Below, piece after piece: positions 8,846 through 18,606 of a stretch of DNA of 64,000 nucleotides; position 1 is the stretch's first letter, and every line of letters begins with the position of its first letter. The DNA is from Isosphaeraceae bacterium EP7 (GTDB lineage: Bacteria > Planctomycetota > Planctomycetia > Isosphaerales > Isosphaeraceae): positions 1,933,174 to 1,997,173 of the forward strand of contig CP151667.1 in the NCBI GenBank assembly GCA_038400315.1. The letters run 5' to 3'. The notes below the pieces were generated by a model that saw only the letters and a list, made by a program, of their open reading frames with translations, had not been told where the DNA came from and made no database searches. The position numbers and the translations under genes were made by a program.

Positions 8846-11336
8846 TCGACGGATCGATCCCATCCACTCCGATGGGGCCCGAGACGGCCTGAGTGCCGGT
8901 CTCCCATCTCAAAGGGGCCGCGCATTTCCCCTGTTTCGGTCCAGACGCCGCCGGTCCGCGACAAGCCCACGCGAGGAGCACCACCAGGCTGCCGGCACTG
9001 AGAACGGCACCAAGAGCCAATCCGGGAGGCACATAAGACAGTCTGATCTCGTGCGAGCCGGGACGGGGCAGGGGGATGACCCGCTGGGCATGATTCCCGC
9101 GCAGGACGGGGGCGGGTTGGCCATCGACGGTTGCCGTCCAGCCTGGCATCCAGGTGTCGGCCACGACGAGCAGGCCAGGGGCCTCGGTCGTCACGCGCAG
9201 GACCGGCCGATCCGGGTCGGTTGAGGTCCACTCCGCCGGTCGGAAGGCCTGCCGTGCTCCATTCGATCCTCGCAACGGGTCTTCGGTCATCAGCACGGCA
9301 CGGCGCGCGTCGAACCTCCTGAACGCGGAGAGTGCCTCGACGGGATTCCCGGAATAAGGCTCCACGCCCGGCACTACATAGGCGCGGGGCAGGGCGGTCG
9401 GGTTCCGATGGAGGACGAACGCGCGGCCGTCGGAGACACCCTCGGCCACGACGGGCCAGCTTGCGTCGCGGGACTCGGCCGGGGCGACCAGGAAGGCGAC
9501 CGACATCCGGTCGAGCACCCCTTGTCGGACCTGACGACGATACTCGGCGAGCGCCTCGCCCATCGGCAGGGCGAGCAGGGGGGGCGGCTCGTCGCGGAAG
9601 ATCGGGTAGAGGCACGAGTACAGGTCGGCCGCATGCTGGATCTGGAACGAGTCGTGCGAGTCGGTCTTGTCGAGCCCACGCGCGAACGCACGCAGGTCCG
9701 AATAAATCGTGTCGGCCGCCCTGATCCTGAACGGCCCTTCAACCTCCTTCGAGGCCTCGGCAATCGCCCGGCCGATCGGGTCGGGGCCCAGGAACCGCGA
9801 CGCGGGCGAGACCCGGCCCCAGGTCAGGCCGTTCGCCGAGAGTTCCGTCAAGGCAAGCACCGCGAGAAGACCGGCTGCCAACCGTCGGCGACCGGGGAAG
9901 AACCTGGCCATGGCCAGAGTCAGGCCCGAACCGACCATTGCGATCCAGAAGACGGGATCGCGGGCCAGTCGTTCCAGGCCCCCCAGCCAGCGTGAGGCAT
10001 CGCCGGAGAAGCGGCCCCCGACGAGCACGGAAACCAAGGCGCCCGCCAGCACGAGGACGCCGCAGACGATCTGCGTCCGACCTCCGAGACGGGCCAGCCG
10101 CCCGCGATGCCAGCGTCCGTCGAGAACCGCCTCGATGCCGAAGCCCGCGAGAACTGAGGCCGCAAGGCTCGCCAGGAAGAGCGAACGCGAGGGGACACGG
10201 AACCGGTCCATCCCGGGCACGACCTCGTACAGGGCCGCGAACAAGCCCAGGGCCCTCCCGCCGGCGAAGATGACCGTCACCAGCAGCAGGCAGGCCCACC
10301 CGCGGAGAGGCCGACGGAACCGCTCAGGGGCCGCGGATGAGAGCAATCCGAGCAAGAGCGGGACCAGGCCGATCGACAGCAGAGTCTCCCAGGCATTCGT
10401 CTCGCCGATGTAATCGGCCGGCCCGCCCAGCGCCCGCGGTCCCAGCAGTTGCAGGACGTTGAGCGCCTCGACGTGATAATGCCCAGCGTGCCTCATCGAG
10501 AGCCGCCCAGACCTCAACGTCCAGCGGCCGGCGGCGATCTCGGGCGTGAGCGACACGGCGATCAGGCCCAGGCTCAGGGCCAGCGGGACGGCCCAGCACA
10601 CCGCCAGCCGTGCGGAGTCCCGCTTCGATCCGCGTGCCGACCAGACGTCGAAGAGGGCCCAGGACAGGAGTGCAAGCGTCAGGTAGTACCACTCCTGCGG
10701 GTGCCCGGCCAGGTACGACATCGCCAGTCCGATTGGCAACAGAAGCCCACGTCGCGAGTCACCATCGCGGAGGCCCAACGCACCCAGGAACGTCCAGGGG
10801 GCCCACATCGCCGCCCAGACGTGCGGCAAGTGCCCCTCATACGCCTGGGCCACAACGAAAGGGGAAGACTGGACGCAGCCGGCGGCAACGACGCAGGCCA
10901 GAACGCCGCAGCCGAGCCGTCGCATCAGGAAGAAGGTGCCCAGACCGCCCCAGGCCAGGTGCGCCACGGTCAGCCAACCGAGGGCTGCCGGCGAGCCGCT
11001 TCGCCAGGCGAGCCAGGCCGCCGGGTAGAAGAGGCCGGCCTGAGGGTTCCCCACCGAGGGACGGCCGCCGAATCCGCTCTCGTCCCAGGCCGAGGGGTGG
11101 CCGAGTTCGGCCACCTGCCGGGCCACCATCACCTGCCGGGGCAGGAACAGCCGGGTCAGGTCATTACCGATGAGCTGGGAGTCGTGCTTGCGGGCCAGGT
11201 CGATACCGGGCCGGTTAGCATCCGCGATCAGTCCGCCCGGCTGGATGACCAGTCGTCCCCAGCAGGTCAGGCAGGCCAGGGCGAGAACGACCGGGGCGAT
11301 GTAGTCCGAGGGCCTGCGGGCGAGGATCGGACGCAT
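8802..11336 (-). CDS. YfhO-like polytopic membrane protein
   Basis: An 844-residue protein with roughly a dozen hydrophobic helices in its first 500 residues. They are followed by an extracytoplasmic domain and another helix near 790-810. The layout and phrases such as GHPQEWYYLTLALLSWALF, VPGMDRFRVPSR and VVADTWMPGWTATVDGQPAP match the bacterial YfhO family of GT-C-like membrane proteins, linked to glycosylation of wall or surface polymers. The ATG lies 3 bp after the stop of the glycosyltransferase gene, so the two genes are almost certainly co-transcribed. The last 44 bp overlap the convergent VWA gene. The sugar donor and acceptor cannot be told from the sequence. Confidence 0.85.
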   Translation of the reverse strand: MRPILARRPSDYIAPVVLALACLTCWGRLVIQPGGLIADANRPGIDLARKHDSQLIGNDLTRLFLPRQVMVARQVAELGHPSAWDESGFGGRPSVGNPQAGLFYPAAWLAWRSGSPAALGWLTVAHLAWGGLGTFFLMRRLGCGVLACVVAAGCVQSSPFVVAQAYEGHLPHVWAAMWAPWTFLGALGLRDGDSRRGLLLPIGLAMSYLAGHPQEWYYLTLALLSWALFDVWSARGSKRDSARLAVCWAVPLALSLGLIAVSLTPEIAAGRWTLRSGRLSMRHAGHYHVEALNVLQLLGPRALGGPADYIGETNAWETLLSIGLVPLLLGLLSSAAPERFRRPLRGWACLLLVTVIFAGGRALGLFAALYEVVPGMDRFRVPSRSLFLASLAASVLAGFGIEAVLDGRWHRGRLARLGGRTQIVCGVLVLAGALVSVLVGGRFSGDASRWLGGLERLARDPVFWIAMVGSGLTLAMARFFPGRRRLAAGLLAVLALTELSANGLTWGRVSPASRFLGPDPIGRAIAEASKEVEGPFRIRAADTIYSDLRAFARGLDKTDSHDSFQIQHAADLYSCLYPIFRDEPPPLLALPMGEALAEYRRQVRQGVLDRMSVAFLVAPAESRDASWPVVAEGVSDGRAFVLHRNPTALPRAYVVPGVEPYSGNPVEALSAFRRFDARRAVLMTEDPLRGSNGARQAFRPAEWTSTDPDRPVLRVTTEAPGLLVVADTWMPGWTATVDGQPAPVLRGNHAQRVIPLPRPGSHEIRLSYVPPGLALGAVLSAGSLVVLLAWACRGPAASGPKQGKCAAPLRWETGTQAVSGPIGVDGIDPSIRPSRCASSGTTRP

Positions 11337-11339
11337 CGG

Positions 11340-12638
11340 TCAGCCCCGCGTTTGAATGGCCCGAGCGGCGGGCGTCTTGCCTTGGTTGACGACGTTCGTG
11401 TGGGGCGCCGGGATCGCCCGGCCGGGCCGCAGCCCGTGGATCAGGGCGAAATAGCGGTCGAGGTGCGCGGTTTCCGACCATTCGGTCGTACGCATCCGAT
11501 AGCCCCGATCGGCCAGGTGCTCGCGCAGCTCGTCGTCGTGCACGATCCGCCGCAGGGCCAGCAGCATCTCGGCGTCGGACCAGTAGCCCAGTCCTCCGCC
11601 GCTGGCAACCCCCGTCTCGGCCAGTGCACCTCCGCCGAGGTGGACGACCACCGGAGTCCGGACAGCAAACGCCTCCAGGACCACATAGCCGAACGTCTCG
11701 GGGAACAGCGAGGGGACGACGACGGCCCGAGCCCCCTGGAACAGCTTGGCCAGTCCCTGGCCCCCGAGAAGCCCCTCAAAGTGGACGTTGGGCAGGCCGT
11801 CGGCCAGCTTGCGCAAGGTTTCCTCGTAGGGGCCGGTGCCGGCGATGCGCAGGTCGACCTCGGGCAGCAGCCTCATGATCGGGATCAGGCGCTGGAACCC
11901 CTTCATCTTCACCAGGCGGCCGGCGGCGGCCAGGTAGGGCCGGCCCGTCGGGGAAGGGGTGGGCTCGTCGTCCTCGATCCCGGCCGACCAGTCGTCGGGC
12001 AGGAAGTAAGGCAGGTGCATCATTGGGGCCTCGATCCCCCGGCTCCGGTGCTCCTCCAGCGCGTGCTTGCTGGGGAAGATCAGGGCATCCAGCTCCCTGA
12101 GAGCCCTGGGGATGGCCCCGGTGTAGCGCCAGGCCTGAGGCGGCCGGCCGCCTGCGAGCGTGCAGCGGATGCATTCAGCCTTGTCGCACCGCTTCGAGTC
12201 GTACTTCCAGAGCAGGTGCATCGGGCAAGTGAGCCAGTGCTCGTGAGCCGTCATCAGTCGGATGGCATTCGAGCCCATCGACAGCACACCGGGCCCGCCC
12301 ACCAGCGAGATATTGTGAAAGTGGACGACGTCGGTGTCGGGCGCATGGAGCGCGGCCTTCAGCTCTTCGGACTTGAAGATGGGCTGGCCTGTGACCTGCG
12401 TCGCCAGCGGCGAGAACACGCCGAAGCGGCTCTCCAGCGGGTGGACATGCAAGCCGGGGGGGGGCTCATACGGCCTGAGCGGGTGGTTCCCGCGCACGGC
12501 ATTGAACGAGTCGACGCAGTGGTAGACGTGCACCTCATGGCCGCGGCGGCAGAGCGCGCGGGACAGGCGGTCGACGTAGGCTGCGTCCCCGCCGAAGCTG
12601 TGGGCGCCGAAGAACGTGGTGACCATGCAGAATTTCAA
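11340..12638 (-). CDS. GT4-family glycosyltransferase
   Basis: A 432-residue glycosyltransferase of the GT-B fold. I place the start at a TTG (12638), because AGGGAGG lies 5-6 nt upstream and the family N-terminus KFCMVTTFFGAHSFGGDA starts right there. The frame is open further upstream, but without a ribosome-binding site. The C-terminal half has the retaining-GT signature PETFGYVVLEAFA (EX7E-like) and a GTGPYEETL nucleotide-sugar loop. A cluster of Cys (CDKAECIRC) in the middle resembles the small metal-binding insert seen in several GT4 enzymes. It is 3 bp from the YfhO-like gene, and the pair suggests glycosylation of a surface lipid or polymer. Confidence 0.9.
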   Translation of the reverse strand: MKFCMVTTFFGAHSFGGDAAYVDRLSRALCRRGHEVHVYHCVDSFNAVRGNHPLRPYEPPPGLHVHPLESRFGVFSPLATQVTGQPIFKSEELKAALHAPDTDVVHFHNISLVGGPGVLSMGSNAIRLMTAHEHWLTCPMHLLWKYDSKRCDKAECIRCTLAGGRPPQAWRYTGAIPRALRELDALIFPSKHALEEHRSRGIEAPMMHLPYFLPDDWSAGIEDDEPTPSPTGRPYLAAAGRLVKMKGFQRLIPIMRLLPEVDLRIAGTGPYEETLRKLADGLPNVHFEGLLGGQGLAKLFQGARAVVVPSLFPETFGYVVLEAFAVRTPVVVHLGGGALAETGVASGGGLGYWSDAEMLLALRRIVHDDELREHLADRGYRMRTTEWSETAHLDRYFALIHGLRPGRAIPAPHTNVVNQGKTPAARAIQTRG

Positions 12639-12891
12639 CGGCGACCTCCCTGTCGCGGCCCGCACTGACGCGAGCGGGGGGTGTACCATCTTCGGCCGGG
12701 TGCTTCCAGTTCAAGTTCCCGGAGGGCAGGCCGCCGCGCCGCTCGCAATTGGGCCCACCGGCCGTTACCATGCTGGCGTCGCCAGGGCGACACAAACCCC
12801 CGCGGCGTATCGTCGTCCGATCGCCCGCGCCGGCCCGACCGGCCCCATCCGCCCGCTCGTCCGAGCCAGTCCACGACGTCGAGGAGCCCCC

Positions 12892-14043
12892 ATGTCGGAG
12901 ACGATGACGGACCCTTACCCGCTGACGGATGCCCCCGTCGCGCCGGCCCCCGGGCGACTCCGCTCGCTCGACGCCTTCCGCGGCTTGACGCTCGCCGGCA
13001 TGATCCTGGTCAACAACTCGGGCTCGGGCACGAAATACGCCCCGCTTGGCCACGCCGACTGGCACGGCTGGACCCCCACCGACCTGGTCTTCCCCTTCTT
13101 CGTCTTCATCATGGGCGTCTCGATCGCCTTCGCCCTGGCCAGGCGGCTCGACTCAGGCGCGGGGCTGGGGAAGGTCCTGCTCAAGATCGTCTGGCGGGCC
13201 GTCGCCATCTTCGGCCTGGGCTTGCTGCTCAACTGGTTCCCGTTCAAGGAGCCGTTCGCCGAGCTGCGCATCCCGGGCGTCCTCCAGCGCATCGCCGTCT
13301 GCTACCTGTTCGCCGCCCTCATCTTCCTGGCCACCGGGCCCAGGGCGCAGCTCGCCCTGATTTTCGCCCTGCTCGTCGGCTACTGGGCCGCCCTGACCCG
13401 GATCCCCGTCCCCGGCTATGAGCTGGGCGACCTGAGCCTCGAAGGGAACGTCGCCGCCTACTACGACAAGCTCCTGCTCACCCCGGCGCACCTGTACAAG
13501 GCGACGTACGACCCCGAGGGGATCCTCAGCACGCTCCCGGCCCTGGCCACCGCGCTCATCGGCACTCTGACGGGCCGCTGGCTGCGTGGGCCCAAATCGA
13601 TGGGCGAGAAATGCGCCGGGATGTTCGTCGTGGCCACTCCGCTGGTCATCGCCGGGCTCGCCTGGAACGAGGTCTTCCCGATCAACAAGGCGCTCTGGAC
13701 CGGCCCGTTCGTCCTGCTGACCGCCGGCTTGGCGTTGCACCTGCTGGGCATCTTCTACTGGGTCATCGACATCCAGGGGTGGCGCAAGTGGGCCACGCCA
13801 CTCGTCGTCTTCGGCGTCAACCCGATCGCCGCCTACGTCCTCTCCGGGATCGGCGGGCAGCTCCTGCGGATGTCCCCCTCCCCCAGCGGCGAGGGTAACC
13901 TGCGCCAATGGATCTACAGCCGGGGGTTCGAGAGCTGGCTGACGCCCATCAACGCGTCATTGGGCTGGGCCGTCGCCTACGTCCTCTTCTGGCTGCTGGT
14001 GATGACCTTCTTCTACCGCAAGAACATCATCATCCGACTCTGA
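12892..14043 (+). CDS. Heparan-alpha-glucosaminide N-acetyltransferase-like membrane protein (DUF5009 type)
   Basis: A 383-residue polytopic protein. It opens with a short cytosolic lead and then SLDAFRGLTLAGMILVN, the entry signature of this transmembrane acyltransferase group. The next conserved block, HADWHGWTPTDLVFPFF, carries the histidine expected to take part in acetyl transfer from acetyl-CoA. About ten membrane helices follow. The ATG at 12892 is chosen because the family sequence starts there; the open frame upstream is not family-like. Known relatives acetylate amino sugars across the membrane. The substrate here is unknown. The next gene, convergent, encodes a second member of the same group. 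Confidence 0.87.
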   Translation: MSETMTDPYPLTDAPVAPAPGRLRSLDAFRGLTLAGMILVNNSGSGTKYAPLGHADWHGWTPTDLVFPFFVFIMGVSIAFALARRLDSGAGLGKVLLKIVWRAVAIFGLGLLLNWFPFKEPFAELRIPGVLQRIAVCYLFAALIFLATGPRAQLALIFALLVGYWAALTRIPVPGYELGDLSLEGNVAAYYDKLLLTPAHLYKATYDPEGILSTLPALATALIGTLTGRWLRGPKSMGEKCAGMFVVATPLVIAGLAWNEVFPINKALWTGPFVLLTAGLALHLLGIFYWVIDIQGWRKWATPLVVFGVNPIAAYVLSGIGGQLLRMSPSPSGEGNLRQWIYSRGFESWLTPINASLGWAVAYVLFWLLVMTFFYRKNIIIRL

Positions 14044-14090
14044 CGGCGCGGCCGTGGAGGGCCGTCACGAGACCGCCCTCCACGCGTTCC

Positions 14091-15179
14091 TCAGATCGAG
14101 CCCTTTCCAATCTGCCTGACGAATGCCGCCGTCAGCGCATACAGCACGACGAGGCCACAGACCAGGTACCAGGCGGGGGAGTCCTTGGGTACGAACGGCT
14201 GGATGGCTCGGCCGACCGTCCCGTGGATCAGGTATGCGGCCAGGGCATGCTTGCCAAGCACGTCGAACAACCAGAACCGCAGGCGCCCGACGTCGCAGGC
14301 CAGCACGAACCCCGAGTAGATGAGCAGCGAGAATCCGGAACTGAAGAGCATGTAGCTCACGCTGCCGGTGCGCTGGCTCATCGTCCAGATCGTCCGAGCG
14401 GTCGTCGGCGGCCAGAACGGCGGAGAGGCCGCCACGCCATCCGTCCCCAGGCACGACAGGCCGTAGCCGATCGCCATCGGCGGCAGCGACCAGACCGCCA
14501 GCCGCGCCACCGGCCAGCGCCGGCCTTCGATCTTCATCAGGTCATACGACAGCGAGCCGATCAGCAGTGGGATCGACCAGCTCAGGAACCCCAGCGGGCC
14601 GCCGTCGATCACCGGCCGGTTCCAGGCGTAGTGGTCGTAGAACCAGGCCGAGAGCCCGAGGTGCAGCAGCGTCGTGAACGCCAGGAACCCCAGCCTGGGC
14701 AGGGGGCCCGCCGCCATCGCCGGCAGGCACCAGAGCGACGCGATGCCGATGTGCACGAGCGTCTGGAACGGCTCGCGCTGGAACGCCCCCGCCACGACCC
14801 CGAATACCCCGAGCTCCCGCAGCTGCTCCCAGCTCTTGTAGTTGCCGTCCAGGTTGTAGAAGACCAGGCCGCTCAGGATCAGCCAGAGATTCCGCACGAT
14901 CGCGTGCCTCCATGCGCCCTCCCCGCCGTCGCGGGTCAGCCGTCGCAGCAGGGTCATGCGGAACGCGAACCCCACCGCGAAGAAGAACTGAGGCATGATC
15001 GTGTCGGCATAACTGCAATACGTGTTGTGATGCTTCAGGACGGCCGGGACCGCCTGATATCCCCCCGCGAAGTTGACCAGCAGCATGCCGGCCACCGTGT
15101 ACCCCCGGAACTGGTCGAGCGACTCGATCCGCCCGCGGCCCGCGCCGCCCGCCTCGTCTCGCTCGCGCCTGGATCGCAT
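14091..15179 (-). CDS. Second DUF5009-type membrane acyltransferase
   Basis: A 362-residue polytopic protein of the same group as its convergent neighbour. It opens with SLDQFRGYTVAGMLLVN; the second block reads CSYADTIMPQFFFAVG. In this copy the histidine-containing block is altered (LKHHNTYCSYADT instead of HADWHGWTPTD), so its chemistry or substrate may differ. ATG 15179 is preferred because GGGGG lies 4 nt upstream; an in-frame ATG at 15194 is possible. The stop is 47 bp from the stop of the other acyltransferase gene. The pair may have arisen by inverted duplication followed by divergence. Confidence 0.83.
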   Translation of the reverse strand: MRSRRERDEAGGAGRGRIESLDQFRGYTVAGMLLVNFAGGYQAVPAVLKHHNTYCSYADTIMPQFFFAVGFAFRMTLLRRLTRDGGEGAWRHAIVRNLWLILSGLVFYNLDGNYKSWEQLRELGVFGVVAGAFQREPFQTLVHIGIASLWCLPAMAAGPLPRLGFLAFTTLLHLGLSAWFYDHYAWNRPVIDGGPLGFLSWSIPLLIGSLSYDLMKIEGRRWPVARLAVWSLPPMAIGYGLSCLGTDGVAASPPFWPPTTARTIWTMSQRTGSVSYMLFSSGFSLLIYSGFVLACDVGRLRFWLFDVLGKHALAAYLIHGTVGRAIQPFVPKDSPAWYLVCGLVVLYALTAAFVRQIGKGSI

Positions 15180-15483
15180 CTCGCCCCCGATCATCAGTGG
15201 TTGTCGGCCGACCGGGCGGAGAGCAGACGATGCCCGGGCCCGCTCGCGGATCGAGCCTGATCAACGCCCCGACCTCATCAGGCCGGCCCCGCCCGGTCAA
15301 GCCCCCGACCGATCTCGCTCGCGCCCGGAGCACGCGACACGAGCCCGGACTGGTCGGGCTTCGGACGCCACGTCGGGGCGATTGAACCTCCGAGGCGCCG
15401 GGCCTTACAATCGAGGTCACGCTGTTCGTTCGGGCCTCGATCAAGTCGGCTCCACATCCCTCCAATCCATGCGGAGACGACCG

Positions 15484-17043
15484 ATGTCCAAGCCGTTGCG
15501 CATCGCGAGGGGGATGCTGACGCTCGCCGTCCTCGGCGGCCTGGCCGCCCTGGCCTGGAAGACGCTTCAGGTCAAGGAGCCCGCCCAGCCCGAGAACCCT
15601 TCGCTCATCAGGACGCACGCCGCCTTCGAGCAAGGGAATCCGGAAGAAGCCCTGCGCTGGGTCGAGGACGCCCTCAAGTTGCAGCCCGATAACGACCAGG
15701 CGAAAGCCTTGCGCCACGACCTCCGCGTCAGGACCCGGGCCGACGAAATCAGCCCCACGAACGCGAACGCGGGAACATCGCTCTCGGCCGCTCCGCGGTT
15801 CGGGGCCGATGAGGATGTCCTCCCGTCCGATCCCAAAGCCCGGGCGAGAGCCCACCTCGTCGCGGGGCGTCCCGAGCTTGCGAAGGCCGACCTGGACGGC
15901 GACGCCTCGAAGGCCGACCCCGAAGCGAGCTGGCTCCTCAGCCGGGCCGCGCTCCAGCTCGGCGATCTGCCTGGGGCGTTCGCGGCCTGGGAACATGCGA
16001 AAGGGTTCGCCAAAGACGACCCGATGACCCGCGAGCCCGCCCCCTTCGCAGGCGAGGCCAGCTGCGCCTCCTGCCACGCCGACATCCATCGACGCCAGAG
16101 GTCGAGCCGGCACGCCAAGACGCTGCGAAGCGGCGACGACCTGGCGACGGTCGGCTGGCCCAAGGGTCCGCAGCCCGATGCCGGCGTGGCCGGGTTCACG
16201 CACACGTTCGAACGCGACGGCGACCGGATCACGCTGGAGACCACGCTGCCGGGAAACGCCGCGGCCTCTCGGCGATACGACATCGAATACGCCATCGGCT
16301 CGGGTCACCGCAGCGTCAGCTTCATCGCCCGACTCCCGGACGGCTCGTTCTCCGTCCCTCGCATCTCGCTCTTTCACGGCGACTCGATCGTGGGTCTGAC
16401 CCCCTCGGCCGCGACAAGCCCGACGTTCCTCCCCGACTATTTCGGGCGAGCCCTCCCGGCCGAGCAATTGAGGGGCTGCCTGGGCTGCCATACGACCGCC
16501 TTGCGGGCCTCGGCCGACCGGACCACGCTGGTCACGACCGATCGGGGCATCGGCTGCGAGCGGTGCCACGGGCCGGGGCAGAATCACATCAAGGCCATCG
16601 CCCTCGAATTTCCCGACCTGGCCATCGCACGCCCCAAGTCTGCGTCGGCAGAGCAAGTCGTCGCCCTCTGCGGTGAATGCCACAGCCCCTCGCCGGGACA
16701 TCCCATCTCCCCCGACGACCCCATCTACGTCCGGATGCAGGCGATCACCCTCCCCCTGAGCCGTTGCTACACCGAGAGCCCTGGGAAGCTCAGCTGCGTC
16801 GCCTGCCACGACCCTCATTCCAACGTCGAGACATCGGCCCAGTCCTACGAAGCTCGCTGCCTGGCCTGCCATGCGAGTTCACAACCGGAGCGTCCCGGGA
16901 CGCGTGCAGCGAAGACCGAATGCCCGATCTCGCCCGCCAAGGATTGCCTGGGCTGCCACATGCCCAAACAGGAAATCGCCTCGGAGAAGGCCTCGTTCAG
17001 CGACCACCACATCCGGGTGCACGCCTCGAAGAAACGCCCCTGA
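15484..17043 (+). CDS. TPR-containing multiheme c-type cytochrome
   Basis: A 519-residue protein from ATG 15484 (GGAG 7 nt upstream; an ATG at 15469 is less likely). An N-terminal hydrophobic segment (11-25) acts as signal or anchor. Residues 40-180 read as tetratricopeptide-like helices. The rest carries seven CxxCH heme-binding motifs: CASCH (194-198), CLGCH, CERCH, CGECH, CVACH, CLACH and CLGCH. The heme part resembles the cytochrome c554/doubled-CXXCH type. It should be a periplasmic electron carrier. The neighbours give no partner enzyme: membrane acyltransferases lie upstream, an S1-domain protein downstream. Confidence 0.88.
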   Translation: MSKPLRIARGMLTLAVLGGLAALAWKTLQVKEPAQPENPSLIRTHAAFEQGNPEEALRWVEDALKLQPDNDQAKALRHDLRVRTRADEISPTNANAGTSLSAAPRFGADEDVLPSDPKARARAHLVAGRPELAKADLDGDASKADPEASWLLSRAALQLGDLPGAFAAWEHAKGFAKDDPMTREPAPFAGEASCASCHADIHRRQRSSRHAKTLRSGDDLATVGWPKGPQPDAGVAGFTHTFERDGDRITLETTLPGNAAASRRYDIEYAIGSGHRSVSFIARLPDGSFSVPRISLFHGDSIVGLTPSAATSPTFLPDYFGRALPAEQLRGCLGCHTTALRASADRTTLVTTDRGIGCERCHGPGQNHIKAIALEFPDLAIARPKSASAEQVVALCGECHSPSPGHPISPDDPIYVRMQAITLPLSRCYTESPGKLSCVACHDPHSNVETSAQSYEARCLACHASSQPERPGTRAAKTECPISPAKDCLGCHMPKQEIASEKASFSDHHIRVHASKKRP

Positions 17044-17230
17044 AGAGGGGTGACCTCGCCGGCCTTCCCGAAACCCGACCGGCCGGGCCCGTCCCGGTCC
17101 GCCTTGGCTTCGAAGCCCGGTGCCGCTAAGCTGAACGGTCTGAAATCGAAGGAGTACGGGGGCTTCGGGCGGGGGGGACGACCCCTGGACGGCCGCAGCC
17201 CCCTTTGCGACGAACAACGGACCCGCGACC

Positions 17231-18556
17231 ATGGCTGAACCGACCCGCGACCAGCGCACACTCCAGGACGCAGCGATCGACTCGGCCCTGGAGAAATCCC
17301 TGGGCAAGCCCTCAGCCGAAGGCCCGCTCAAGAAGCAGTGGGACGACGACCTGGAGGCCGAGCTCGAGGCCGCCATGGCCGGCTTCGACGCCGAATCGCT
17401 CGCCGTCGGCGGCGGCCAGCGCCGCGACCGATCCGAGCGCAACGGCCCCGACGGCAAGGGCCAGCGAGGCCAGGAGGAGCAGAAGGGCCTGCGCCAGGGG
17501 CTGGTCATCAGCATCCGCGGCAAGAGCGTCTTCGTCGACCTGGGCGCCAAGAGCGAGGGCGTCGTCCCCATCGACCAGTTCGGCGAGAACCCGCCCGAAG
17601 TCGGCTCGATGATCGAGGTCGTCCCCGACCGCTTCGACCCCGCAGAAGGGATCCTCCTCCTCTCCCTCAAGGGGGCCTCAGTCTCCGCGAGCTGGGAGAA
17701 TCTGAAGAAGGGCCTCATCGTCGTGGCCAAGGTCACGAAGGTGAACAAAGGGGGGCTCGAGGTCGAGGTCGACGGCATCCGCGGCTTCCTCCCCATGGGC
17801 CAGATCGAGATCGGTCGCGTCGAAGACGCCACGATCTACCTCAACCAGAAATTCAAGGTCCTCGTCACCGAGGCCAACCAGCGCGAGAAGAACCTCGTCG
17901 TCTCTCGCCGCGAGATCCTCGAGGCCGAACGCGCCGAGAAGCGCGAGCAGACCTGGAAGACCCTCGAAGAAGGCCAGATTCACAAGGGCGTCGTCCGCTC
18001 GGTCAAGGACTTCGGCGCCTTCGTCGACATCGGCGGCGTCGACGGCCTGCTGCACATCTCCGACATGAGCTGGGTCCGCCTCAGCGACTTCCAGGACCTG
18101 ATCAAGGTCGGCCAGGAAGTCGAGGTCAAGGTCCTCAAGGTCGACCGAGTGACCAACAAGGTCAGCTTCGGCCTGAAGCAGCTCACGGCCAGCCCCTGGG
18201 AGACCGTCGACGAACGCTTCAGCCAGGGCGAGACCGTCCCCGGTAAGGTCACCCGCCTGATGGAGTTCGGCGCCTTCGTCGAGCTGGAGCCCGGCATCGA
18301 AGGCCTGATCCACGTCACCGAGCTCTCGCCGACCCGCGTCCGCAAGATCTCCGACATCGTCAAGCCCGGCCAGGACGTCGAGGTCCGGATCCTCAAGATC
18401 GAGCCCGACGCCAAGAAAATCTCCCTCTCCCTCCGCCCCCTGCCCAACGCCCCGGTGGCGGCAGAGCCCGAAGAAGAGGAAGAAGAGCTGCCGGCCATCC
18501 CGGCCAAGGAACGCAAGGTCCCGCTCAAGGGTGGCCTCACCGGCCCCCCCGCCTGA
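17231..18556 (+). CDS. S1 RNA-binding domain protein (ribosomal protein S1-like)
   Basis: A 441-residue protein with four S1 domains at about 86-148, 160-228, 247-316 and 332-403. The last two have the clearest signatures (GVVRSVKDFGAFVDIGGVDG and KVTRLMEFGAFVELEPG). It has an 80-residue acidic, low-complexity N-terminus and an acidic tail (EPEEEEEELP). Ribosomal protein S1 of E. coli has six domains; four-domain forms are found in other phyla and bind mRNA on the 30S subunit. Function in translation initiation is therefore likely but not proven. The gene stands alone and ends in a strong bidirectional hairpin. Confidence 0.88.
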   Translation: MAEPTRDQRTLQDAAIDSALEKSLGKPSAEGPLKKQWDDDLEAELEAAMAGFDAESLAVGGGQRRDRSERNGPDGKGQRGQEEQKGLRQGLVISIRGKSVFVDLGAKSEGVVPIDQFGENPPEVGSMIEVVPDRFDPAEGILLLSLKGASVSASWENLKKGLIVVAKVTKVNKGGLEVEVDGIRGFLPMGQIEIGRVEDATIYLNQKFKVLVTEANQREKNLVVSRREILEAERAEKREQTWKTLEEGQIHKGVVRSVKDFGAFVDIGGVDGLLHISDMSWVRLSDFQDLIKVGQEVEVKVLKVDRVTNKVSFGLKQLTASPWETVDERFSQGETVPGKVTRLMEFGAFVELEPGIEGLIHVTELSPTRVRKISDIVKPGQDVEVRILKIEPDAKKISLSLRPLPNAPVAAEPEEEEEELPAIPAKERKVPLKGGLTGPPA

Positions 18557-18563
18557 TTCCAAC

Positions 18564-18606
18564 GAGACTGAGTGCGACTGTCCGGCCGGACACCGCACTC
18601 AGTCTC
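18564..18606. terminator. Bidirectional terminator between convergent genes
   Basis: A perfect 13-bp stem (18564-18576 with 18594-18606, arm GAGACTGAGTGCG) encloses a smaller perfect palindrome, TGTCCGGCCGGACA (18579-18592). It begins 8 bp after the S1 gene stop and includes the stop codon of the convergent gene at 18599. The position fits a shared terminator for both transcripts. Confidence 0.7.

Noticed and set aside
10449-12668. A 739-residue open frame on the plus strand
   Set aside because: Antisense to the YfhO-like and glycosyltransferase genes, Gln/Arg/Gly-rich, with no recognisable domain.
14542-16872. A 776-residue open frame on the minus strand
   Set aside because: It covers the multiheme cytochrome gene in antisense and part of the acyltransferase gene in another frame; the sense proteins have clear family motifs.
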